A DNA stretch of 64,000 bases from assembly GCA_002319075.1 (NCBI GenBank), contig NVQB01000001.1, positions 2,170,001 through 2,234,000 of the forward strand. The letters are read 5' to 3'. Position 1 is the first letter of the stretch, and each line of letters begins with the position of its first letter. The notes beneath the pieces are model-generated. The model did not search any database. It was not told the origin of the DNA and saw only the letters and a list, made by a program, of their open reading frames with translations. The stretch is from Sphingobacteriaceae bacterium (GTDB taxonomy: Bacteria; Bacteroidota; Bacteroidia; B-17B0; Aurantibacillaceae). Both the position numbers and the translations under genes were made by a program. Below are positions 9,483 to 18,291 of this stretch, piece by piece.

Positions 9483-10367
9483 TTAACCTTTTAAAGCTTC
9501 GGCTCCACCAACGATCTCGAGGATCTCTTTGGTAATAGATGCCTGACGGGCTTTATTGTACATGATTTTAAGATCACGCTGCATAGCCTTGGCATTATCG
9601 GTTGCTTTGTGCATAGCTGTCATACGCGCGCCATGTTCACTTGCAAATGAATCTAAAAGCGCTTTGTAGAATTGTGTTTTTACAGAGCGCGGGATCAATT
9701 CGTTTACAATATATTCCTGGCTTGGTTCGTAAATATAATCCACGTTAACTTTAGCTGTTGCTGAAGTTGTGTCGTTTGAAACCACCGGTAACAATTGTTC
9801 TTCCGTAGGAATTTGAACCGCCGCGTTCCTGAATTGATTGTAAACGATAACTACTTTGTCAAATTCTTTATTTAAGAAAGCAGCTGTTATTTTCTCCATT
9901 ACCGGCGCAGCGCTGTCGTAACTAAGCTTATCGAACAACGTGCTGGTGTGGTGAGGAAGGTCTTGTCCGCTGATAAAATATTTTGTTTTCCTGAAGGCAT
10001 CGTGTACTTTTTTACCAACAGGGACAACCGTTACATCTTTTCCTGCGTATTCATTTTGAATTAACAGGTTTACTTTTTTAATGATGTTAGAGTTAAATGC
10101 GCCTGCTAATCCACGGTTCGAAGAAACCGCGATGATCAGCACGCTTTTCACAGCCGTATTCCTTGCGTACACATTTTCAGATGCATCAACACTTGCGCTT
10201 ACATTTTCTAAAATCTCTTTTAGTTTGTTCGCGTAAGGACGCATTTGAGTGATGGCATCCTGGGCACGTTTTAACTTAGCAGCACTTACCATTTTCATGG
10301 CACTTGTAATCTGCATGGTTGAACCAACGGATACTATCTTATTTCTTACTTCCTTTAAACTTGGCAT
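9483..10367 (-). CDS. atpG: ATP synthase F1 subunit gamma
   Basis: Central rotor shaft of the F1 motor. The 294 residues start with the conserved MPSLKEVRNKI coiled-coil helix and end with the paired helix (MTAMHKATDNAKAM...ITKEILEIVGGAEAL) that completes the shaft. The middle is the Rossmann-like domain (SVLIIAVSSNRGLAGAFNSNI). Length is typical. It is the last gene of the operon, 75 bp after atpA, with a hairpin in the gap. Confidence 0.97.
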   Translation of the reverse strand: MPSLKEVRNKIVSVGSTMQITSAMKMVSAAKLKRAQDAITQMRPYANKLKEILENVSASVDASENVYARNTAVKSVLIIAVSSNRGLAGAFNSNIIKKVNLLIQNEYAGKDVTVVPVGKKVHDAFRKTKYFISGQDLPHHTSTLFDKLSYDSAAPVMEKITAAFLNKEFDKVVIVYNQFRNAAVQIPTEEQLLPVVSNDTTSATAKVNVDYIYEPSQEYIVNELIPRSVKTQFYKALLDSFASEHGARMTAMHKATDNAKAMQRDLKIMYNKARQASITKEILEIVGGAEALKG

Positions 10368-10401
10368 TCTATTTTAATTTGATTGATTGGTTTATTTAAA
10401 G

Positions 10402-10426
10402 CTGATTCCGGTTTTACCGAAATCAG
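10402..10426 (-). other. Intercistronic hairpin between atpA and atpG
   Basis: CTGATTCCGG (10402-10411) and CCGAAATCAG (10417-10426) form a 10-bp stem with one mismatch and a 5-nt loop. No T-run follows, so it is more likely an mRNA processing or stability element than a terminator. Confidence 0.5.
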
Positions 10427-10442
10427 GCTTCAAATTTTCAAA

Positions 10443-12020
10443 TTAGTTATACTTAGCTAACAAATCTTTTGCAACAGTTTCTAATGTATTTGTGATAGCA
10501 TCAGTGTACTGACCAGCTTTTAATTCGTCAAGTGTTTGTTTGTGTTTGCGTTCTAAAGTATCAAGGAATTCTCTTTCGAATTCACTTACTTTATTTACCG
10601 GAACACTTCTTAAAAAGCTTTTAGTTCCTAAATAAATGATTGCAATTTGTTGCTCCACACGGAACGGAGAGAATTGCCCTTGCTTAAGGATCTCGGTGTT
10701 ACGTGAACCTTTATCTAATACTGATTTTGTAGCAGCATCCAGGTCAGAACCAAATTTCGAGAACGCTTCTAATTCACGGTATTGTGCCTGGTCTAATTTT
10801 AAAGTACCTGCCACTTTTTTCATGGATTTAATTTGAGCGTTACCACCCACACGCGATACCGAGATACCTACGTTAATTGCAGGACGGATACCGGAGTTAA
10901 ATAAGTTAGTTTCCAGGAAGATCTGACCATCTGTAATCGAAATTACGTTGGTTGGAATGTAAGCAGAAACGTCACCCGCTTGTGTTTCAATGATTGGAAG
11001 AGCTGTTAATGAACCACCACCTTTAACTAAATGTTTGATAGACTCAGGTAAATCGTTCATGCTTTTTGCGATATCATCGTTGGCGTTGATTTTAGCAGCA
11101 CGCTCTAATAAACGAGAGTGAAGGTAAAACACGTCACCAGGATATGCTTCACGTCCTGGAGGACGACGAAGTAATAATGAAACCTCACGGTAAGCCACCG
11201 CTTGTTTAGATAAATCGTCAAACACGATCAATGCCGGACGACCAGTATCACGGAAAAATTCCCCGATAGCAGCACCTGCGAATGGCGCGTAAAACTGAAG
11301 TGGAGCAGGATCTGCAGCACTTGCAGTAACAATAACTGTATAAGGCATTGCACCGTTTTCTTCCAATACACGTACCACGTTAGCTACTGTAGACGCTTTT
11401 TGTCCGATAGCTACATAAATACAATATACCGGTTTACCCGCTGCATAAAACTCTTTTTGGTTAATGATAGTATCGATACAAACCGCTGTTTTACCAATCT
11501 GACGGTCACCAATAACTAACTCACGTTGACCACGTCCGATAGGAATCATCGCATCAATCGCTTTGATACCTGTTTGAAGAGGCTCAGTAACCGGTTGACG
11601 GTAGATTACACCTGGAGCTTTACGCTCTAAAGGCATTTCGTAAGTTGTACCAGCTATAGGACCTTTACCATCAATTGGCTGACCTAAAGTATCAACAACA
11701 CGTCCTAACATTCCTTCTCCTACTTTAATAGAAGCAATACGGTTAGTACGTTTACAAGAACTTCCTTCACGGATTCCATCGCTGGAACCTAATAATACAG
11801 CACCTACGTTATCTTCTTCAAGATTCAGTACTATGGCCTGAACACCCGTTTCAAATTCAATCAACTCACCTGATTGAACTTTAGATAACCCATAAATACG
11901 GGCGATACCATCACCTATCTCTAATACGGTTCCTACTTCTTCTAGTTCAGCTTCACTTTTAAAGCCGCTTAATTGTTGTCTTAAAATTGCAGATACTTCT
12001 GCTGGTTTTATTTCAGCCAT
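10443..12020 (-). CDS. atpA: ATP synthase F1 subunit alpha
   Basis: Non-catalytic nucleotide-binding subunit of the F1 hexamer. The 525 residues contain the beta-barrel N-terminal domain, the Walker A loop [10 protein letters not shown] near 170-180, the [15 protein letters not shown] Walker B region and the arginine-finger segment [14 protein letters not shown]. Length is normal. It lies 20 bp after atpH. The catalytic beta subunit it must pair with is not encoded in this window. Confidence 0.98.
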   Translation of the reverse strand: MAEIKPAEVSAILRQQLSGFKSEAELEEVGTVLEIGDGIARIYGLSKVQSGELIEFETGVQAIVLNLEEDNVGAVLLGSSDGIREGSSCKRTNRIASIKVGEGMLGRVVDTLGQPIDGKGPIAGTTYEMPLERKAPGVIYRQPVTEPLQTGIKAIDAMIPIGRGQRELVIGDRQIGKTAVCIDTIINQKEFYAAGKPVYCIYVAIGQKASTVANVVRVLEENGAMPYTVIVTASAADPAPLQFYAPFAGAAIGEFFRDTGRPALIVFDDLSKQAVAYREVSLLLRRPPGREAYPGDVFYLHSRLLERAAKINANDDIAKSMNDLPESIKHLVKGGGSLTALPIIETQAGDVSAYIPTNVISITDGQIFLETNLFNSGIRPAINVGISVSRVGGNAQIKSMKKVAGTLKLDQAQYRELEAFSKFGSDLDAATKSVLDKGSRNTEILKQGQFSPFRVEQQIAIIYLGTKSFLRSVPVNKVSEFEREFLDTLERKHKQTLDELKAGQYTDAITNTLETVAKDLLAKYN

Positions 12021-12040
12021 GTTGTATGGTTTGTATTAAT

Positions 12041-12574
12041 TTAATTCGTGTTTAATAATTCTTTCTTAAGGTTTGACAACTGTCGTGCAACCGTTTTGTC
12101 AATTTGTTTGTCACCAATACGGATGATAAAACCACCTATTGTATTAGCGTCTATTTTTTCTACAATCTCTACTTCACCTTTTAACTGAGACTTTATAAGA
12201 TCTGCTACTTTTTGTTTAGTAGTTGCATCAAGACCTTTTGCAGAGGTAACTACCGCAGTAAAAATATTTTTATCTGAGCGGTATTGGTCTTCAAAAGCTT
12301 TCGTGATTTCGTGAATGATAGATTCGCGGTGTTTACTGGTAACAAGGTTTAAAAAAGATAAAGTAAGATCTGAAATTTTACCTTTAAAAAGGCTGCTCAT
12401 CACCACCAATTTTTTATCCGTTTTAATTACCGGGCTGTTTAAGAACAATTCAAACTCACGGTTCTCTGCGCACACTTGTTCTATGGTTTTCATATCAGCT
12501 CTTACAGCATCTAATTGCTTAGATTCAACCGCAAGTTCCATCAATGATTTAGCGTATCTGTTTGCAACGATCAT
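12041..12574 (-). CDS. atpH: ATP synthase F1 subunit delta
   Basis: Peripheral-stalk subunit linking F1 to the b subunit. The 177 residues have the N-terminal helical bundle (NRYAKSLMELAVE) and the C-terminal signature around GGFIIRIGDKQIDKTVARQL. One base separates it from the atpF stop, which suggests translational coupling. Confidence 0.96.
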   Translation of the reverse strand: MIVANRYAKSLMELAVESKQLDAVRADMKTIEQVCAENREFELFLNSPVIKTDKKLVVMSSLFKGKISDLTLSFLNLVTSKHRESIIHEITKAFEDQYRSDKNIFTAVVTSAKGLDATTKQKVADLIKSQLKGEVEIVEKIDANTIGGFIIRIGDKQIDKTVARQLSNLKKELLNTN

Positions 12575-12575
12575 C

Positions 12576-13088
12576 TTAATTCAGGTTAACGTCGTTCATT
12601 AAATTAGAAACTAGAGCTTTTTGCTTGTCGTCGTTTGATAATTCTGATTTTAATATTTTTTCAGCAACCTCGATAGAAAGGATAGCTACTTGTTTTTTCA
12701 AATCAGCAATAGCGGCGTTTTTCTCAGCAGCAATTTGTTCGCGTGCTGATGACATGATGCGATCGCCTTCTGTTTGAGCTTTTAATTTAGCTTCAGCAAC
12801 GATACTGTCTTTCGTTTCGCGAGCTTCTTTTAACATAGCGTCACGTTCAGTGCGTGCTTGTGTTAAGATAATTTCATTAGCTGCTTTTAATTCACGCATA
12901 TCGTTTAACGCGCTTTCTGCACTTTTTAATGCAGTTTCAATGCTTTGCTCACGTGTTTTGATAGCGGAAAGAATTGGTTTCCATGCAAATTTCCCTAAAA
13001 GAAATAATAAAAGGATAAATGTAATGGTTGTCCAGAAAATCAGACCTACAGCTGGTTCAATTAAACTTGCTAAGATGAAAAGATTCAT
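12576..13088 (-). CDS. atpF: ATP synthase F0 subunit b
   Basis: Stator stalk of the F0 sector. The 170 residues start with one transmembrane helix (about 9-30, FWTTITFILLLFLL) and continue as a long Ala/Glu/Lys-rich coiled coil. Length matches the family. It follows atpE after 111 bp that contain a strong hairpin (see 13140-13187). Confidence 0.96.
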   Translation of the reverse strand: MNLFILASLIEPAVGLIFWTTITFILLLFLLGKFAWKPILSAIKTREQSIETALKSAESALNDMRELKAANEIILTQARTERDAMLKEARETKDSIVAEAKLKAQTEGDRIMSSAREQIAAEKNAAIADLKKQVAILSIEVAEKILKSELSNDDKQKALVSNLMNDVNLN

Positions 13089-13139
13089 AGTTTTAAATTT
13101 TATTTTTTTATACTGTTTCCCGAAAGCGGGATAATTTTG

Positions 13140-13187
13140 TTTGGTTTAATAAACCAAAGCTTTTACCAACCGTAAAAGCTTTGGTTT
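13140..13187 (-). promoter_or_regulatory. Strong hairpin between atpE and atpF with an alternative pairing
   Basis: 13151-13166 and 13172-13187 are perfect inverted repeats (16 bp, 5-nt loop). The outer 8 nt of the first arm, AAACCAAA at 13151-13158, is also complementary to TTTGGTTT at 13140-13147, so two exclusive hairpins can form. There is no T-run after the stem on the transcribed strand. The likely role is to hold back or stabilise RNA after atpE, whose product is needed in many copies per complex. Confidence 0.7.
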
Positions 13188-13199
13188 TGTTTCTTGAAA

Positions 13200-13445
<246 letters not shown>

Positions 13446-14678
13446 TTAGTGTTTAGCGTGAGCTAATTTTTCGTCGTCTTCGTTATGCATGCCATCTTCA
13501 TTGTGATCTGCAACGGCAGAACCAATAAATAAAGCGGTTAACATAGTGAAGATGTAAGCTTGCAAAAAGGCTACAAGACACTCTAAAACATCAATAAATA
13601 ATGCGAAGGCAACAGATACCGGTGCAATGTAAATAGTTTTGAAAACGAAGATTAACCCCACTAAAGAGATAACGATAATGTGACCTGCTGTAATGTTAGC
13701 GAATAAACGTATCATTAAAGCAAAAGGTTTTGTAAGGATCCCCACAATCTCAATTGGAATTAAAATTGGCCAGATGGCTTTTGGAGCGTGAGGCAAAAAA
13801 ATGTGTGACCAGTAGTTTTTATTTCCGTTGATGTTGGTTATAATTAAAGTACAAACAGATAATACTAAAGTAAAGGCAATGTTTCCGGTTAAGTTAGCCC
13901 CGATTGGAATTAAACCGAATACGTTGTTAACTAAGATCATGAAGAAAACCGTTAACAAATAAGGAACGTATTTATCAGAAGTATGTCCGATGTTTCCTTT
14001 AGCTATATCATCACGCACAAATACCACAAGCGGCTCAAAGAATGATTGTTTGCCTTTTGGAGCGGAGGTTATTCCGTGCGTTTTGTAAGCGCGGGCAATA
14101 GACGTAAAAATTAATAAAAGAACAATAACAGAAATAAACATCTGCGTTACATTTTTAGTGATAGAGAAGTCAAGCACTGCTGCATTGGCTACTTCCACTT
14201 CGTTTTTTTCGTTGTGGTTAAAGTCTAAAAATTGTCCGTGCTCGTTTGCAACATCTGAAGCGAAGTAAATTTTATCTTCAAAGTTCACAAAACGTTCTCC
14301 GTTTTTTTCTACAACCACTGTGCCATGAGTATCATGGTGAAATTCAGAAGACATAAAACATGTAATTCCGTTGTTTCCTTTTAAAATTACAGGTAAAGGC
14401 ATAGATACAGCATCGTGACCTTCGCCCCAAAAATGCCAGGAGTGGGAATCCAGAATATGCTCAAAAGCTACAGCTGTAATGTCTACTGCACCTTTTGTTT
14501 CGTCATGGTGCGTCGTTGCATCATGAGCATCCGTTACAGCATGATGAGCAAGTGTGTCTTCCTGCCCTGTAGCGTTCATTTTTCCTGAAACCGCTAGTAA
14601 CAGCGAAAATGCTACTAAAAAAACTCTTGAAAACTTTCTGTATATGTTGATTTTACTGGTCATTGCAAAAAATGGCAT
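13446..14678 (-). CDS. atpB: ATP synthase F0 subunit a, with long N-terminal extension
   Basis: Stator channel subunit. The membrane core (about 170-390) has the essential arginine in MIRLFANITAGHIIVIS and the C-terminal FLQAYIFTMLTALFIGSA helix. At 410 residues it is much longer than the roughly 270 of E. coli: the extra part is a signal-peptide-like segment (about 17-36) and a periplasmic His/Asp-rich region of about 130 residues. Such extensions are common in Bacteroidota. ATG 14663, five codons in, is an alternative start. First gene of the operon. Confidence 0.95.
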   Translation of the reverse strand: MPFFAMTSKINIYRKFSRVFLVAFSLLLAVSGKMNATGQEDTLAHHAVTDAHDATTHHDETKGAVDITAVAFEHILDSHSWHFWGEGHDAVSMPLPVILKGNNGITCFMSSEFHHDTHGTVVVEKNGERFVNFEDKIYFASDVANEHGQFLDFNHNEKNEVEVANAAVLDFSITKNVTQMFISVIVLLLIFTSIARAYKTHGITSAPKGKQSFFEPLVVFVRDDIAKGNIGHTSDKYVPYLLTVFFMILVNNVFGLIPIGANLTGNIAFTLVLSVCTLIITNINGNKNYWSHIFLPHAPKAIWPILIPIEIVGILTKPFALMIRLFANITAGHIIVISLVGLIFVFKTIYIAPVSVAFALFIDVLECLVAFLQAYIFTMLTALFIGSAVADHNEDGMHNEDDEKLAHAKH

Positions 14679-14700
14679 TAAAAGCGTCTAAATTCGGGTG

Positions 14701-14730
14701 CAAATGTAGGCAATTTTTAGTAAAAACCAA
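14701..14730 (-). promoter_or_regulatory. Promoter of the atp operon
   Basis: Read on the minus strand, TTG (14728-14730), 19 nt, then TACATTTG (14701-14708), a full match to the Bacteroidota -33/-7 pattern. The atpB start lies about 23 nt downstream, giving a short leader. Confidence 0.75.
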
Positions 14731-14808
14731 TACCTGTTTGCGGCTATTTTTGGGAGCTGATAGGAAAATCTTACTTTTAACATTTTAAACGATTCATTTT
14801 CTATTCGT

Positions 14809-15222
14809 ATGAACTATTGGCTGATAAAATCCGAGCCTTCCACCTACAGTTGGGAGCAATTTAAAAAAGACAAAAAAACCGACTGGACGGGTGTTCGCAA
14901 CTATGCCGCCCGAAATAATCTCAGAGATATGAAAAAAGGAGATCTGGCCTTTTTTTACCATAGTAACGAAGGGGTTGAAATTGTAGGGATAGCTAAAGTG
15001 GTGAAGGAAAGCTACCAGGATCCTACAACCAAAGAACCGGCATGGCTTGCCGTTGATTTTTCACCCTACAAAGAACTGAAAAAGTCTGTGACCCTGGAAA
15101 TCCTTAAGAAAGATCCATTTTTTTCTAACATGGACCTGATAAGACTTTCGAGGCTTAGTGTTGGAAAAGTTAGCGAAACTGAGTTTTTTAAGATTTGTGA
15201 GATGGGAGAGGTGAAACTATAA
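14809..15222 (+). CDS. EVE-domain protein
   Basis: A 137-residue single EVE domain (PUA-like fold), matching thymocyte nuclear protein 1-like proteins. Characteristic parts are the N-terminal MNYWLIKSEPSTYSWEQF, DWTGVRNYAARNNLR, and KKGDLAFFYHS. EVE domains bind modified bases such as 5-methylcytosine derivatives; the true ligand here is not known. It stands alone and converges on the NadR-like gene with a 2-bp gap, so nothing in the context ties it to a restriction system. Confidence 0.9.
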   Translation: MNYWLIKSEPSTYSWEQFKKDKKTDWTGVRNYAARNNLRDMKKGDLAFFYHSNEGVEIVGIAKVVKESYQDPTTKEPAWLAVDFSPYKELKKSVTLEILKKDPFFSNMDLIRLSRLSVGKVSETEFFKICEMGEVKL

Positions 15223-15224
15223 AT

Positions 15225-15749
15225 TTATAGCACTTCCATTATTTTAACAGCATTTTTAAGCCTTTCCTGACGCTTTCCGGAAATTATCGTGTACGGAATT
15301 AGCGACTTTTGTACCTCAGCAAGGTTCATTTCAAATAGCTTTTCCCGGCTGTGTTTGTTTTGTCTTAAGGGATCGGCTTCCCAGGGAATCTGATTGTCAG
15401 TTATTAAATAATAATCGTAATGAGTGTCTTTAAGATGTTGATCTATATAGTCGGGTGTTTGCTCAAACTCAAGCTCCGCCCAGATCTTAAGGGTAATTAA
15501 GGTTGTATCACAAAATAAAAATCTCCTTGCCTGGTTAGTTAGTTGCTGCTCGAGTGCAATTTGTTTTTTTGCAATAACAACAAGGTCGTCTAAAGTGTAG
15601 TTGTAAATATCAGAATCGTTAAAATATTCTCTGGCATATTCAGGAACCCATACTGTTTTGTAATGCCTGGCCAGTTCTTCACACAGCCATGATTTGCCGG
15701 TACTTTCAGCGCCAACTACCGCGATCTTTAGGATGCCTCTTTTCTCCAT
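15225..15749 (-). CDS. NadR-like ATPase (ribosylnicotinamide kinase type)
   Basis: A 174-residue AAA_28 family protein resembling the C-terminal kinase domain of NadR. The P-loop is GAESTGKSWL near 13-22, followed by the family's WVPEYAREYF and CDTTLITLKIWAE. In NadR this domain phosphorylates nicotinamide riboside to NMN. Its start overlaps the pnuC stop by 22 nt, so transport and phosphorylation are probably translationally coupled. The adenylyltransferase domain of full NadR is absent. Because a TenI-like gene is in the same operon, another vitamin as substrate cannot be excluded. Confidence 0.85.
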   Translation of the reverse strand: MEKRGILKIAVVGAESTGKSWLCEELARHYKTVWVPEYAREYFNDSDIYNYTLDDLVVIAKKQIALEQQLTNQARRFLFCDTTLITLKIWAELEFEQTPDYIDQHLKDTHYDYYLITDNQIPWEADPLRQNKHSREKLFEMNLAEVQKSLIPYTIISGKRQERLKNAVKIMEVL

Positions 15750-16273
15750 TTAAGCCAGCCGTAAAAAGCAATTAAAGTAAATATCAGGTATAATATAGCG
15801 AACAGCCACATTTCTTTCAATCCATATAACAAGATATAGGCGGCATCTATAAAAACCCAAATCAACCAATTTTCTACATATTTTTTAGTCATCATGTAAG
15901 TGGTTGTTAAACTGCAGGCAGTTAAGATAGCGTCTAATAAAGGACGATCTCCTTTAAAATAAAGCAGCAAGTAATAATACAGTACAGCCTGTATAACTGT
16001 TATAGCAAGGTAAGACGGAATTGTTCGCAAACTTATTTTCTCTACCTTAAATCCTTCAGCATTTTTCTTATTCCAATACATCCAGCCATATACTCCAGCA
16101 AAAAAGTAAAAAATTTGTAATGCCATGTCGCCAAAAAGTCGTTGCTGGTAAAACTCTGCGATAGAGGTAAGAGTAGCTATTAAGGCAAAAGGCCAGCACC
16201 AAATGGTTTGCTTAATGGTTAACCAAACGCCCAGAGTTCCGGTAACGAGCGCTATAATGCTAAGTAAAGACAT
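15728..16273 (-). CDS. pnuC: PnuC-family vitamin transporter
   Basis: A 181-residue inner-membrane protein with about seven hydrophobic helices. It has the PnuC features WLTIKQTIWCWPFAL near the N-terminus and FFAGVYGWMYW in the middle. PnuC proteins move nicotinamide riboside by facilitated diffusion, trapped inside by a kinase, which fits the coupled NadR-like gene. Family members also exist for thiamine (PnuT) and riboflavin. The start codon overlaps the previous stop (TAATG). Confidence 0.88.
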   Translation of the reverse strand: MSLLSIIALVTGTLGVWLTIKQTIWCWPFALIATLTSIAEFYQQRLFGDMALQIFYFFAGVYGWMYWNKKNAEGFKVEKISLRTIPSYLAITVIQAVLYYYLLLYFKGDRPLLDAILTACSLTTTYMMTKKYVENWLIWVFIDAAYILLYGLKEMWLFAILYLIFTLIAFYGWLKWRKEAS

Positions 16274-16905
16274 TATTCCAGTTCGAGATTATTGTTTTTA
16301 AACTCGCCGAGTATTTCTAAAAAATTTTCGTAGGGCATATCCGCGTTCCATAAATAGGAGTTGAAAGCGATGCCATGAAATCCATACTTTGCAGTTTTAG
16401 ATATGGTTGCCGGAGTGGTTCCGCCCCGCACAACTAATTTCTTTCCGCCATTTTTATTGGCAGCAACTACACCTTCTTCATAAAATCCACTGTATAATTC
16501 TCCTGTCATGTTATTGAACATTGTTCCTATTAAAAAGTAGTCGAAGTTTTGTTCTTCTTTTGCATATACCTGCTGCAGCCTCGAATAGGAGCGGCTTTTG
16601 CAGGTTTGACCAAATTTTAATCTCAGGCGCGCTCTCGTCCACCAATACTTCCAGCTTGTAGACAAATGGTTTTTGCTAAGGTGTATCCCTTTTAAATTAA
16701 ATTTTATAGCAAGATTATGGTGTGAGTGAATCACAATCCTGTTGTGAAAATGAGCTGGAATCTCTTTTATATATTCTGCCATTTGATTGGTAGAATGTTT
16801 CGGTTTTCGGAGATGTAAAGTCTTCAAGCCGCTTTCGAACATTTTTGTAATCAAAGTAGGCTCGTCAGGAACATCTTTTGATGGTGTAATAACCACTAAT
16901 TTCAT
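16273..16905 (-). CDS. TenI/ThiE-like TIM-barrel protein
   Basis: A 210-residue protein of the thiamine phosphate synthase/TenI superfamily. It has LHLRKP near 34-39, RIVIHSHHNLA, GIHLSKNHL and a C-terminal VVRGGTTPATISKTAKYGFHG. The diphosphate-binding T-x-T/S-K-P loop of true ThiE is replaced by IGTMFNNMTGELYSG, so it looks more like a TenI-type isomerase or a divergent ThiE. It ends on the first base of pnuC's start. Its place beside a PnuC-family transporter suggests vitamin salvage. Confidence 0.72.
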   Translation of the reverse strand: MKLVVITPSKDVPDEPTLITKMFESGLKTLHLRKPKHSTNQMAEYIKEIPAHFHNRIVIHSHHNLAIKFNLKGIHLSKNHLSTSWKYWWTRARLRLKFGQTCKSRSYSRLQQVYAKEEQNFDYFLIGTMFNNMTGELYSGFYEEGVVAANKNGGKKLVVRGGTTPATISKTAKYGFHGIAFNSYLWNADMPYENFLEILGEFKNNNLELE

Positions 16906-16934
16906 ACTTGTGTGTGTGTTTTCAGAAGTCTATT

Positions 16935-17651
16935 TTAAAAACAGGAGCTTATCTCCGTTAATAAATGTACATTTTTTTCTAATGCGTTACCTATTACGAT
17001 CATATTTGCTCCTGCCTTTATGCTCCCGTTTATTTTTTTTACGGAATCAATTCCTCCTCCAACAATAAGCGGAATACTCACTTCCCGTCTTATTTTTTTT
17101 AAGAGCGGGGAGGCGATGTTTATTTTCGCTCCGCTTCCTGCCTCCAGATAAATTGCTTTAAATCCAAGCTGTTCGGCTGCAAGAGCTGTGCTTATTATGT
17201 ACTGACTATTTGCAGGATCTAAGGGTATTGTTTTTGTAACTTCCTGTGTAACGGATGTACGTCCACCATCTATAAGCAAATAAGCTGTAGATAAATAATC
17301 CAGCTTCATTTTTTTAATCAGCGGTGCTGCGCGAATGTGTTTTTCAATAAGGTAATCGGGATTTCTTCCCGACAGCAAACTCAACAACAGAAGACCGTCT
17401 GCCTCTTTTGACAATTGCGATTCATCTCCGGGAAAAAGTATAACAGGGATTTTTGAGAGTTTTTTAATTGCTTTTATGGTTTTATGAATATCGCCTTTCT
17501 CCAGCCTGCTTCCACCTACTAAAAAACACGCTACTTTATTTTTATGCGCTATTTTAATAAGCTCCTCATTATATTTATCAGGATCTACAAGCACTGCCAA
17601 TAAGGGCTTTGCTGATGTGTTCAGTTTTTTTATAATGTTTTTAAAGCTCAT
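16935..17651 (-). CDS. Geranylgeranylglyceryl phosphate synthase family protein
   Basis: A 238-residue (beta/alpha)8 enzyme of the GGGPS/PcrB family, which joins a polyprenyl diphosphate to sn-glycerol-1-phosphate by an ether bond. Visible motifs are AVLVDPDKYN near 19-28, the FLVGGSRLEKGDI loop, AIYLEAGSGAK and the phosphate-binding PLIVGGGIDSV and MIVIGNALEKN. I chose ATG 17651 over a TTG 30 bases upstream because the homologous N-terminus begins at MSFKN. That ATG overlaps the preceding gene's stop by 11 nt. The chain length of the prenyl donor cannot be read here. Confidence 0.88.
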   Translation of the reverse strand: MSFKNIIKKLNTSAKPLLAVLVDPDKYNEELIKIAHKNKVACFLVGGSRLEKGDIHKTIKAIKKLSKIPVILFPGDESQLSKEADGLLLLSLLSGRNPDYLIEKHIRAAPLIKKMKLDYLSTAYLLIDGGRTSVTQEVTKTIPLDPANSQYIISTALAAEQLGFKAIYLEAGSGAKINIASPLLKKIRREVSIPLIVGGGIDSVKKINGSIKAGANMIVIGNALEKNVHLLTEISSCF

Positions 17652-18213
17652 GCAACACGTAAACCATTTTATAATCAGCAATATCTTCGCTAATTAACCT
17701 GTAAGTCTTTTTAAAATTTTCCATTACTATGCTTCCTGTAATTTCATGGCCTGAAAAATCTTCGATAAATAAATTTTTAATGAACTCCACTTCTTTTAAT
17801 CCGTAAACCTTATAGAGTGCTTCTTTTGCTGCCCAAAGCGTAATCAGTTTATCTGCTTTATCCTTTGCAAAAGAGAGCTCCGTTTCACTTAAAAACTTAA
17901 ATTGAACGTTTTTTACTTTGTCGCGAATCTGTTCAATATCTATTCCTGTATTTTCTTTTTTATTTAAAATAATGACGAGTTTGTCGTGCGAATGCGAAAT
18001 TGAAATATGTTCGTTTCTTCCCTTAAGAAAAGGTTTGTTCTCGGCTGTATAATTAAGCTCATAATCGTCTGATTTTAACAAATTTCTTAAAAGATGTCTG
18101 GTTCCTGCCCTTTCTAAATCGCGTTTAACAGCGATGTTTTGTCCAAGAGCAAACGCCCTCAGATCAAGCAGCGCTATTGATATATTTTCGTTTATAGTTC
18201 GTATTTCTACCAC
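17641..18213 (-). CDS. 4'-phosphopantetheinyl transferase superfamily protein
   Basis: Transfers 4'-phosphopantetheine from CoA to a serine of a carrier protein. The 190 residues have the Sfp-type signature: ISISHSHDKL, GIDIEQIRDKV (metal-binding Asp/Glu) and LITLWAAKEALYKVYG (Lys-Glu). No ATG fits; GTG 18213 or the adjacent TTG 18216 is the start, with an in-frame stop six codons further up. First gene of a five-gene operon divergent from ahcY. The target may be AcpP or a secondary-metabolite carrier; no synthase is nearby. Confidence 0.87.
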   Translation of the reverse strand: MVEIRTINENISIALLDLRAFALGQNIAVKRDLERAGTRHLLRNLLKSDDYELNYTAENKPFLKGRNEHISISHSHDKLVIILNKKENTGIDIEQIRDKVKNVQFKFLSETELSFAKDKADKLITLWAAKEALYKVYGLKEVEFIKNLFIEDFSGHEITGSIVMENFKKTYRLISEDIADYKMVYVLHEL

Positions 18214-18224
18214 CAAATAAATAG

Positions 18225-18255
18225 TTGAGGATTACAAACTTATGACTTATCTTTG
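18225..18255 (+). promoter_or_regulatory. Promoter of ahcY
   Basis: TTG (18225-18227), 20 nt, TATCTTTG (18248-18255): a full match to the Bacteroidota promoter pattern, with a leader of about 30 nt to the ahcY ATG. Confidence 0.75.
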
Positions 18256-18291
18256 TAATCCTTAAAAAAAATAAATAATAACCTATATAAC

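Noticed and set aside
16906-18291. Thiamine (THI-box) or SAM/SAH riboswitch in the leaders of the TenI operon or ahcY
   Set aside because: Leaders are about 30-75 nt, too short, and the conserved THI-box core is not visible.
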